A DNA stretch of 64,000 nt from Colocasia esculenta (Eukaryota; Streptophyta; Magnoliopsida; Alismatales; Araceae), in NCBI GenBank assembly GCA_014218235.1, contig CM024758.1, positions 96,819,698 to 96,883,697 of the forward strand. Reading direction: 5' to 3'. The notes under the pieces were generated by a model. That model made no database searches, was not told the DNA's origin, and saw only the letters and a list, made by a program, of their open reading frames with translations. This document shows, piece after piece, positions 45,685 to 54,805 of the stretch. How positions within the stretch are numbered: position 1 is the first letter of the stretch; each line of letters starts with the position of its first letter. A program made the translations under genes and the position numbers.

Positions 45685-47429
45685 TTTTGAACCACTCTTA
45701 TATTTTACCCTTATATTTTGATGATAACATATATATTTTGGTGATAACAAAACTTATGATTAATCAAATATTGTTAAATATATTTAATATTATATTTTTC
45801 TTAAAAAATATAAATTTATGTGATTAATTAAATATTAAATATATTTAATACCATGTTTTTCTAATAATAAATTAAATATCATTTTTTTCTACTAAATATA
45901 ATTTTATGACATTATTGATGTGTGATTTACACTAAAAAGCTAAATCGATGTCCATTCAATATACATCAATTTCTATTCACTAAGTGCCATATCGATTTGC
46001 TTGAAAACATGGATTTGCTCTCACATCGATTTGCTCTCATAAGGATTTGATAAGTGAAACATCGATTTGGTCTCATAAGGATTTGATAAGTGAAACATGG
46101 ATTTGCTCTAACATCGATTTGCTCTCATAAGGATTTGATAAGTGAAACATCGATTTGGTCTCATAAGGATTTGATAAGTGAAACATGGATTTGCTCTCAC
46201 ATGGATTTGCTCTCATAAGGATTTGATAAGTGAAACATGGATTCACTTGAAAACATAGATTTGCCTCAAACATGGATTTACCTCAAACATGGATTTGCTT
46301 CAAACATGGATTTGCTTCTCACATGGATTTCATAAGTGAAACATGGATTCACTTGTAAAATATGGATTTCAACATGGATTTCACTTAAACATCAATTTCC
46401 TTATATTTCAAAATACTTTTTGCATCTAGTGAAAAGTCAAATATATTTCTGACAGATGATCTCTTTTATCTTTCCAGATCTCTTCTCTCTTATGAGAACA
46501 AAAAGAGCTTACCTACCACTTCTAGATGACAGCAGAAATATAGAGGTATGAGCCTTTTTGATAGAAACACTATTTTATCTAAACACTTTCTTCTAAGCTT
46601 GTAGACCTCGTACACTACAAAATATCAGAAGAAAGAGAAGATGAGCAACAGCTAGAACTCCAACGGATTTATTCAAAGCTGCTCATATAAAAGATGAAGC
46701 AAGGCTGAAGAAGACATTGAGCATTCCTGACGATCTTAAAAAGAGTGTACATCCAGTGAAGAACCAAAAATTGCACATACACTCAAAGGAAAAGAGAGAA
46801 AGAGCCCGAGCCCAATAAGAAGTGTTCAAGTATCTGAAGCCCTCAAGCTTCAAGCTCCTTCTCCTCTCTTCACTCTCTCTGTGTGCATCTTTGTAATCTG
46901 GGGAGAGAGTCTTTTCGCTGAGAGTTTTCTTGTAGTTGGTGTTCATCTATTCCAACTCTCAGCTTTGTTCTTTCTTTTCTAAGAAAGATTTCTGTCCAGC
47001 TGTAGGACTGTATACAGTGTAGAACCTAGCTAGGGGTTTGTGTCTAGAAGAACCACACTGGGGTTTGTACCAGGAGGTTGGCTTCTTGACCTGTAAAAGA
47101 AGTGGGCTGCCTTCTTGCCTGGAAAAGAGAAGAAGACCAGCTGGGGTGCTGGGTGTTGTATTGTCCTTGAGGGGGACTGTGCCCTTGGTTAGTAAAATCC
47201 CAAGAGGTTGCTTGGGGACTGGATATAGGACTTCCATGTGGGAAGGTCCGAACCAGGATAAATTCCTTGTGTCCTCTGTGTGATTGTTTATTTACTTCCG
47301 CACTGCTACTCTAAACTAACCAAACTTTCAAGTGATAATTTTCTGTGTTTAAGCTTCTATTTCAGATTTCGAAAAAGCCTATTCACCCCCCCTCTAGGTT
47401 AGCTTGATGTCGTACCAAAAGGGCCAGCA
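45685..47429 (+). repeat. Element D 5' LTR
   Basis: The LTR is 1745 bp. Its first bases are TTTTGAAC where the 3' LTR has TGTTGAAC, so the terminal TG is mutated. It ends GGGCCAGCA before the primer site. A repeated ATCGATTT/ATGGATTT region lies at 45990-46390, and TATAAAAG near 46687 is a promoter candidate. Confidence 0.88.
45990..46390. repeat. ATCGATTT/ATGGATTT repeat region, D 5' LTR
   Basis: GATTT words occur at 45994, 46012, 46028, 46044, 46064, 46080, 46100, 46116, 46132 and 46152, with steps of 16, 18 and 20 bp. A 36-bp unit (ATCGATTTGCTCTCATAAGG plus TTTGATAAGTGAAAC) is repeated. The 3' LTR has the same region at 49975-50271. Confidence 0.85.
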
Positions 47430-47431
47430 AG

Positions 47432-47442
47432 TGGTATCAGAG
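47432..47442 (+). promoter_or_regulatory. Element D primer binding site
   Basis: TGGTATCAGAG starts two bases after the LTR end and is complementary to initiator Met-tRNA. Confidence 0.88.
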
Positions 47443-47491
47443 TGAGGTTCTCTGATTAATCAAGAAAATCCAACGATCTTAGAGAAGATCC

Positions 47492-48663
47492 ATGACAGCT
47501 CAAGGATTTGCTGAAGGTCAATCAATCATCAGACCTCCACTCTTCGACGGAGAAGATTACCAATACTGGAAAATGAGAATGGAATGCTTCATTCGAGGCA
47601 CAGACTTTGATCTGTGGCAGGTAATAGAGGTAGGTGATTTTGTTGTTGTTCCTGTTGCAGGTACTACCGCTATTACAACAGCTGATAAGAATAAACTATC
47701 TTTAAACTTTAAGGGTAAGAACTACTTATGTTGTGCCTTATCTAAAAAGGAATGTAGTAGAGTATCCGCTTGTACATCTGCTAAAGAAATGTGGGATAAA
47801 CTGCAGATAACTTATGAAGGAACAGATAAAGTAAAACAAACTAGGATAGATATTCTTGTTTCACAATACGAACAATTTAAAATGCTTCCAAACGAAAACA
47901 TTAATACTATGTATAATAGATTTTCAAGTATAGTAGTAGGTTTAAATTCTCTTTGTAAAACTCTTTCTAATGAGAAAACCATTAGAAAGATACTTAGGAC
48001 TTTAACTCTTTCATGGACACCTAAAGTAACTGCTATTGAAGAAGCCCATGACATAACCAAACTTTCTATTGATAACTTAATAGGTTCTCTCATGGCACAT
48101 GAAATTAATATGGAGCGACTATCTGAAAGTTCATCAAAGAAAAAATGTATTAATGCTCTTAAAGTTATAGCTACTCCTTCCACATCTTCTTCTTCTAGTT
48201 CCAAAAATACAGATTCTGAAGACAGTGACGTAGATGATGTACTGTCCAAGCTTCAGAAAATTCTCAAGAAGAAGAAAAATGGATCAAGAGGATTCAAAAG
48301 AAAGAGAAAAGGAGAAAGAACCAGTCTGCTATGAATGTAGAAAACCTGGACATCTTAGACCAGATTGTCCTAAACTAAGGAAGGCTGGTCAACCAGAAAA
48401 ATCCAAAAAGAAGCACAAGAAATTCAAAAGAATAGCCATGGCTGCTGCTTGGGAAAATGATGAGACCACAACTTCAGAATCATCAAGCTCAGAATCCAAA
48501 AAGGAGCAGGAAACTCTAGCCCTCATGGTAGGACTAGATGAGGTACATTCTAACTCATCTTTTGATTCATGCACTGATTCAAGATCAGAATCTGAAGACT
48601 TAGAAGAAGTCTTTAATGAATTATATAAAAAACATAAAGGTGTTGTAAAAGAATTAAAAATCT
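47492..48663 (+). pseudogene. gag of element D, one frameshift
   Basis: The ATG at 47492 opens 280 codons of copia gag with FDGEDYQYWKMRMECFIRG near the start, typical of the DUF4219/UBN2 gag group. The frame shifts by one base within the A-rich stretch near 48280 (AAGAAGAAGAAAAATGG). The second part (to 48663) has a good zinc knuckle, CYECRKPGHLRPDC, near 48330-48370, then acidic and Ser-rich sequence. Gag would package RNA. The two parts are otherwise open, so a single indel is the main lesion. Deliberate frameshifting is possible but not supported by other evidence. Confidence 0.88.
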
Positions 48664-49260
48664 GAAAAACAACATCACTTGCTTAGATAACACCAATTCT
48701 GATCTTAAATTCGAAATGGAACAATTAGAAAAATAATTAAAGGAAAGTATAAATAATAATTATCTCTTGAATGAAGAATTAAAAATAAAAAACAATGAAA
48801 AATTAGAGTTAGAAGAAAAATTAAAAATGATAATTGAAGAAAATCTTTATTTAAAAGAATTAGTAAAAAAATAAACTAAAAGGAAACATCTTTAGCCCTA
48901 TGCTTAAAAGGATCAAAATCTGGAACTAATAAACAAGGGCTTGGATACATACCTCTGGAAAAAGAAAAACAAGCCATAATTCCAGAAAAATACATTTTAC
49001 CAAAATTTGTAAAAGAAACCAAGTTGCCTCAGAAAAAGGCCCCTGTTAAAGAAAAGGTTTTCAAAAATTGTGTTCTAAACAAACATTACAAAGATAATAA
49101 GAACTGCAAAACAAATTATATTCATTGTTATTCACATTGCAATAAATTAGGACACACAGTAAACACTGCACAACAAGGCACCTAGTATGGATTCTGAAAG
49201 GATATTTTTATGCATCTAACCATCACGGACCCAAAAATATTTGGGTACCTACGTCTGAAT
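48664..49260 (+). pseudogene. Decayed end of D gag and gag/protease junction
   Basis: Lysine/Glu-rich coiled-coil-like coding with stops leads to a second knuckle-like stretch near 49115-49170 and then HGPKNIWVPTSE near 49228. A GPK-WVP motif usually lies just before copia protease. Coding stops there, so the deletion removed everything from protease onward. Confidence 0.65.
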
Positions 49261-49652
49261 AAGTTGTTTACAGGATATCCTTGGAGCATCAGGAACAGAG
49301 GATGCTCAAGGCACTGGTGACTGCCAGCTCCTCATCCAACTCATATCTGAAGAGGGAGTAGTCATTAATTTATTTTTAAAATTCAATATTACTAACAACT
49401 ATTTGCAAGTCTCATTCAGGTGGAGTCTCTCATTCAGGGGGAGCACAGACTAAGGGGGAGTTATTCATTAATGTCAATCATTGTTGAACCCCTCAATGGT
49501 AAGAAATTTTCAAAGGGGAGCGATGCATGGTAAGATCCTTCCTTTTTGGTTAGTGACAAAAAGGGGGAGAGTATGCATTATCTATGAATTTTCTATATTT
49601 TCTATGCCTATAGTATTTTTGTCAGAAAATTTTCATAATTTTTATCATCACC
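49261..49652 (+). other. Element D 3' noncoding region with several purine tracts
   Basis: No coding is recognisable. AGGGGGAGC near 49435, AAGGGGGAG near 49453, AAAGGGGAGC near 49513 and AAAAAGGGGGAGAG near 49558 resemble the true polypurine tract at 49653. They may be extra plus-strand priming sites or remnants of repeated priming. Confidence 0.6.
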
Positions 49653-49665
49653 AAAAAGGGGGAGA
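49653..49665 (+). promoter_or_regulatory. Element D polypurine tract
   Basis: AAAAAGGGGGAGA lies one base before the TG of the 3' LTR. Confidence 0.85.
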
Positions 49666-49666
49666 T

Positions 49667-50271
49667 TGTTGAACGACTCTAATATTTTACCCTTATATTT
49701 TGATGATAACATATATATTTTGGTGATAACAAAACTTATGATTAATTAAATATTGTTAAATATATTTAATATTATGTTTTTCATAATAAATATAAATTTA
49801 TGTGATTAATTAAATATTAAATATATTTAATACCATTTTTTCTAATAATAAATTAAATATCATTTTTTCTAATAAATATAATTTTATGGCATTATTGATA
49901 TGTGATTTGCACTAAAAAGCTAAATCGATGTCCATTCAATATACATCAATTTCTGTTCACAAAGTGCTATATCGATTTGCTTGAAAACATGGATTTGCTC
50001 TCACATCGATTTGCTCTCATAAGGATTTGATAAGTGAAACATCGATTTGATCTCATAAGGATTTGATAAGTGAAACATGGATTTGCTCTCACATCGATTT
50101 GCTCTCATAATGATTTGATAAGTGAAACATCGATTTGGTCTCATAAGGATTTGATAAGTGAAACATGGATTTGCTCTCACATCGATTTGCTCTCATAAGG
50201 ATTTGGTAAGTGAAACATGGATTCACTTGAAAACATGGATTTGCCTCAAACATGGATTTGCCTCAAACATG
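49667..50271 (+). repeat. Element D 3' LTR, first segment
   Basis: It starts TGTTGAACG and aligns with the 5' LTR, including the ATCGATTT repeat region. It stops at ACATG where solo LTR3 inserted. Confidence 0.88.
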
Positions 50272-50493
50272 TGTTGGGTTGAGTGTGAATATAATTCATT
50301 TCTTCTCACATTTTGATGATGACAAGTTGTGATTTTAATGCATAACCATTAGAACATGTAAAATACATCACTTGAAATTACAATATTCAAAAAGTATGTT
50401 TCCAAGCACATTTATCATTGATATTCATGATAATATATTTAACTAATGATTTATGTGTTTATTTTCTCAGGGACAACATTTTCTGCAAAGGTA

Positions 50494-50819
50494 GTGTCGA
50501 CACAACCTTCCTTGGTGTCGACACAATGGTTCAGAACAAAGGCAGAAATGTGAAGAAAAGTCCATCTCAGGTCGACAATAGTCCAGAGCAGGTCGACACG
50601 AGTGACAGATCCCAGAGAAATCTGTTAACAGGCTTCCATCTCAGGTCGACACCACATGGGATCAGGTCGACACTAGATGGCTCTTCCAGAAGACCTGTTT
50701 TGCTGTCTGGGACAGCAGGTCGACACCAAATGATCTCAGGTCGACACTAGAGACCTCTCCCAGGGACTTGTTCTGTCAGTCTGGGACAGTGTGTCGACAC
50801 ACCTCTTGGGCAGGTCGAC
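50494..50819. repeat. Paired GTCGAC array in solo LTR3
   Basis: GTCGAC cores lie at 50496/50517, 50571/50592, 50645/50666, 50719/50740 and 50793/50814. All five pairs are exactly 21 bp apart, and pairs repeat every 75, 74, 74 and 74 bp. The sequence between pairs is mostly different, although short phrases such as CCATCTCAG and TCTGGGACAG recur. The TATA box is about 125 bp downstream of the last core. Confidence 0.93.
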
Positions 50820-50938
50820 ACACTCCGGAATCTCTGTGACTTAAACTTCCTCCTGGACACGTGGCACCCTAGGGAGAAGGTGGATCAACCTTGGATCTTG
50901 TGCCCACGTACCCAAGGGTATCTTTCGGATATTTAGGG

Positions 50939-50946
50939 TATAAATA
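50939..50946 (+). promoter_or_regulatory. TATA box candidate, solo LTR3
   Basis: TATAAATA lies downstream of the palindrome array, so here the array sits in the upstream (U3) part of the LTR. Confidence 0.6.
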
Positions 50947-51919
50947 CCCTCCTTTGGGCACGCATCCACAAGAGAACCTCCTAAGAGCCTCCAGAAACTG
51001 ATTGTGGCGGCTAGAGAGTCTCTCCTCCCGGTTTTGCTTCCTCCTGTGCTTCCACACCTCAATTCACACTTCTCCAAGCACAAGGATCGAAAATTGATCA
51101 ACATGAAGCATCAGGATCAACTTCAAAGGAGCAGATCAAGTAGAAGCCAGCAACTGTGAAGCACTCAAGGAAGATCCCAAGATCAAGTTGCAGAGCATCG
51201 GCCAAGGGACTTCAAGTGATCAAGATCCTTCCAATTCTGCTTCTACAAGGGAGTTTTCTTGAATAACAAGAACTGTCAACCTCATGTCTTGAGTCTTTCT
51301 TGTTTCTTCTTGGCTATTCGATGGATTGTGCATATATCATTGCATCAACTCTCTTGAATTGGCCTTAATAGATCAGATCATTGCTAGAGGATCTGCATCT
51401 TGTTGTTTCTGTTCTAGCAAGTGGTTGTGATCCTTTGTGCTCAGGTTTTTGAGTCGTCGTACTCAAGTTGTGTGGTTGAGCAGTCTTGCTCAGAGTCTAG
51501 AGTAGTCTTGCTCTAGGTAGTGTGTGAGTTGTCTAACTCAGTTGTGGAGTTGTCAGGCTCCAGTGTGGGTTGTGTTACCCAGGTTGTTAGTGGATCCTCA
51601 CTGTGTGTGAGGGGTGGATGTAGGAGTCACGTGGTGTGATTTCCGAACCACCTAAAAAATCTCTGTGCATTGGTCTATTTGTGGTTTGAATTTACTCTTC
51701 GTTAGATGAATGCATAGGATCATTTGAATCTATCTAATCAACTTGTTTTTCACTCCAATTGTTTAACTCACTTAATCTCTCTTCAGATCTGTTAAATTTA
51801 CTTTCAATCTAACTCTGATTCAAAGGTTTTTCAAAATTGGTTTAGCTTCCGCATTAGTTGGCATAGATCTATTCAACCCCCCCTTCTAGATCTTGTCCAC
51901 TTCTTTTATTGATCCTTCA

Positions 51920-53049
51920 ACATGGATTTGCTTCAAACATGGATTTGTTTCTCACATGGATTTCATAAGTGAAACATGGATTCTCTTGTAAAACATGGAT
52001 TTCACTTAAACATCAATTTCCTTATATTTCAAAATGCTTTTGGCATCTAGTGAAAAGTCAATATATTTCTGACAGAAGATCTCTTTTATCTTTCCAGATC
52101 TCTTCCCTCTTGTTAGAACAAAAAGAGCTTACCTACCACTTTTGGATGACAGCAGAAACATAGAGGTATGAGCTTTTTTGACAGAAACACTCTTTTATCT
52201 AAACACTTTCTTCTATGCTTGCAGACCTCGTAGACCACAAAATATCAGAAGAAAGAGAAGATGATCAATGGCTAGAACTCCAACGAATTTATTCAAAGTT
52301 GCTCATATAAAAGATGAAGCAAGGCTGAAGAAGACATAGAGCTTTCCTGAAGATCTTAAAAAGAGTGTACATCCAGTGAAGAACCAAAAACTCCATATAC
52401 ACTCAAAGGAAAAGAGAGAAAGAGCCCGAGCCCAAGAAGAAGTGTTCAAGCATCTGAAGCCCTCAAGCTTCAAGCTCCTTCTCCTCTCTTCACTATCTCT
52501 GTGTGCATCTGTGTAATCTGGGGAGAGAGTCTTTTCGCTAAGAGTTTTCTTATAGTTGGTGTTCATCTGTTCCAACTCTCAGTTTTGTTCTTTCCTTTCT
52601 AAGAAAGTCTTCTGTCTAGCTGTAGGACTGTATACAATGTAGAACCTAGCTAGGGATTTGTGTCTAGCAAAACCATACTGAGGTTTGTGCCAGGAGGTTG
52701 GCTTCTTGACCTGTAAAAGAAGTGGGCTGCCTTCTTTCCTGGGAAAGAGAAGAAGACCAGTTGGGGTGCTGGGTGTTGTATTGTCCTTGAGGGGGACTGT
52801 ACCCCTGGTTAGTAAAATCCCAAGAGGTTGCTTGGGGACTAGACGTAAGACTTCCATGTGGGAAGGGCCGAACCAGGATAAATTCCTTGTGTCCTCTGTG
52901 TGATTGTTTATTTACTTCCGCACTGCTACTCTAAACTAACCAAACTTTCAAGTGATAATTTTCTGTTTTTAAGCTTCTATTTCAGATTTTGAAAAAGCCT
53001 ATTCACCCCCCCTCTAGGTTAGCTTGCTGCCGTACCAAAAGGGCCAACA
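51920..53049 (+). repeat. Element D 3' LTR, second segment
   Basis: This resumes the LTR after solo LTR3 and aligns with 46280-47429 in the 5' LTR. It ends GGGCCAACA at 53049, followed by CTTCG. Confidence 0.88.
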
Positions 53050-53450
53050 CTTCGTCAGTTGGTCAAACATGACATACTTGCATCCATTATAGGTGACAGG
53101 GGTGTCATTAAAGAGTGTGTATTGTCGGCGTGTGAAAAATCTACGGTTGGATCGATGCTTCCGAACCAGGCATCGCTGAATTGGTAGGATGGAATGACTG
53201 CAAGAAGTATGAGATAGGGATGAGAAAGAGAGATGATGCCAAAATGATAAATTGATGAGAGTAAACATAACTTGGTACGGCTTACCAGAGAGTTGGGAGT
53301 GTCCTCGTTCGAAAGGGCGAGGCGTAGAGCAGAAGACAAGTGCGGGAAAAGGAATGGTCGGATTGTGAGAAAGAGGTGGTAGGGTCTTCGACTTTTCGGG
53401 TTTATATAAAGGAGGTGAGTAATGAAATTATTTTATATGCCGAAAAGTGA
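53050..53450 (-). pseudogene. Element G envelope-like gene, N-terminal part with intron candidate
   Basis: On the minus strand this precedes the segment at 45684. Element D and its CTTC target duplication separate them, and the frame resumes on the other side. A GTAAGC donor and a pyrimidine-rich tract ending CTTCTTGCAG bound an 88-bp intron candidate (53198-53285). Its removal leaves one frame open across the junction and back past 53390. A minus-strand TTTATATAAACCC lies just upstream (about 53398-53410). I see no certain start codon in that frame. The domain is of unknown function and no signal peptide can be judged. Confidence 0.5.
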
Positions 53451-53664
53451 ACTTTGTCGGTCAACATAAGGGTATATCGGATATCATGACTAGAATGACG
53501 AAGTTGTTAGCTTCGACTAGGACAAGAAGGGCTATCGAATGACGAGGCTAATAATAGATACAGTGTTATTATATAAATGAGAATTGACTTCAAATTGTTG
53601 AGGAGGGAGGTTTTCACTGTTGTGACAGGGGTAGTGTAGAGTTAAAATTTCCCCTTTTTTTAAT

Positions 53665-54805
53665 TATAAATTACACATACTAATTTCCCTACGAATGGTT
53701 GAAAATCTGTCTTCAGTTAATGGTTTGATAAAAATATCAAGTAATTGATGGAAAGTGTCAACAAAAATAAGAACAATATTTCCAAAACATACATGATCCA
53801 GGATGAAGTATTGTCTAACCTCAATATATTTGGTGCGTGAATGCTAAATATGATTTTTCGTTAAGTTGATGGCACTTGTGCTGTCACACATGAAAGGAAT
53901 GCTTTTGAGTTTATGGCCGTAATCCTCTAGTTGATGTTGTATCCACGGAAGTTGTGCACAACAGCTCCCTGCTGCCATATACTCAACTTCTGTTGTGGAT
54001 AAGGTTACTAAATTTTGTTTTCTGGAGAACCAGGAGACTAAACATCCTGCAAGAAATTGACATGTTTCACTGGTGCTTTTTCGATCCAGCTTGTTCTCAT
54101 CATAGTCAGCATCACTATAACCAACTAAATTAAAATCAGAATATTTAGGAAACCAGACCTAGGTTACATGTACCAGATAAATATTGGAAAATTCATTTTA
54201 CTGCATTTATATGAGATTCTTTAGGGTTTTCTTGATATCTAGCATATAGGCATACACTGAATATGATATCTAGTCTACTGGCAGTAAAATCGAGTAGTGA
54301 TCCGATCATACCTCTAAAGGATTTCTGATCAATATTTTAGTGGATAAGCTCATAGGTGTGCTTAGGGCCTTACATTTATCAAAACCAATTTTTTTGAGTA
54401 GTTCTTTTGTATATTTGGCGTGACAAATATGAGTTCCATCCTCAGTTTGACTTACTTGAAATCCAAGAAAGTAGATGAGTTCACCCATCATTCTCATTTT
54501 GAATTCAATTTGCATTAAGGTTTCAAAATATTTGCAAAGGACTTCATCGGGTAGCACCAAATATTATATCAACAACATATATTTGAATGATAATTATATT
54601 ATTTTTGATAGTCTTAGTGAATAGTGTATTGTGTATTTTGCCTCTTATAAAATCATGTGATAGAAGGAAGGCACTTAGTCTCTCATACCAGGCTCGTGGA
54701 GCTTGTTTTAAGCCATATAGTGCCTTACTTAATTCAAAAACATATTAGGATATTTTATATTCTCACAACTAGGAGGTTGATTTACATAAACTTCTTCTTT
54801 TACGG
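53665..54805 (-). pseudogene. Element G pol fragment: copia RT (3' half) and RNase H
   Basis: The clearest piece is 54560-54306, with the copia RT motif MMGELIYFLGFQVSQTEDG followed by HAKYTKELLKK and a TPMS motif. Upstream of it, toward 54805, are remains of the conserved VNQPP and ALYGLKQAPRAW-like region with stops. Downstream is RNase H, including the STTEVEYMA segment near 53985 and an end resembling DIFIKPLTEDRF near 53700. The YVDD active-site Asp pair is not intact: the sequence near 54570 reads YMLLI followed by a break. The fragment ends abruptly at CACTA sequence. Confidence 0.85.

Larger units (their letters stand above)
50272..51919 (+). mobile_element. Solo LTR3, Ty1/copia-like
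   Basis: This 1648-bp insertion starts TGTTGGGTTGAG and ends GATCCTTCA, with perfect ACATG duplications (50267-50271 and 51920-51924). The uninterrupted 5' LTR of D shows the empty site. CAACCCCCCCTTCTAG near 51869 matches the C-rich word before the LTR ends of D and G, pointing to a SIRE-like copia family in plus orientation. TATAAATA is at 50939-50946. No internal region is present. Confidence 0.88.
45685..53049 (+). mobile_element. Element D: gag-only Ty1/copia (SIRE-like) derivative
   Basis: LTRs at 45685-47429 and 49667-53049 flank only 2237 bp. The 3' LTR is interrupted by solo LTR3. Flanks CTTCC (45680-45684) and CTTCG (53050-53054) form a near-perfect duplication. The interior has a primer binding site, gag, a short decayed stretch reaching the gag/protease junction, and a 3' noncoding region with several purine tracts. 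Protease, integrase, RT and RNase H are missing. The CACCCCCCCTCTAGG word before the LTR end links it to SIRE-like LTRs. Confidence 0.88.
30300..54805 (-). mobile_element. Element G: SIRE/Maximus-type Ty1/copia element, 5' part missing, interrupted by C and D
   Basis: On the minus strand, right to left, this holds copia RT and RNase H (54805 to about 53665), a short spacer, an envelope-like gene (53.4 kb, then 45684-44315, then 33283-32240) and an LTR ending at 30300 with GATCCAACA. Pol followed by an envelope-like gene before the 3' LTR is the SIRE/Maximus arrangement. C and D, with their target duplications, interrupt the envelope-like gene. The rest of pol, gag and the 5' LTR are absent: the pol sequence stops where CACTA sequence starts near 54805. 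Confidence 0.8.

Noticed and set aside
48270..48300. Programmed frameshift in D gag
   Set aside because: The A-rich site could slip, but a simple one-base indel in a decayed, pol-less element is the more economical explanation.
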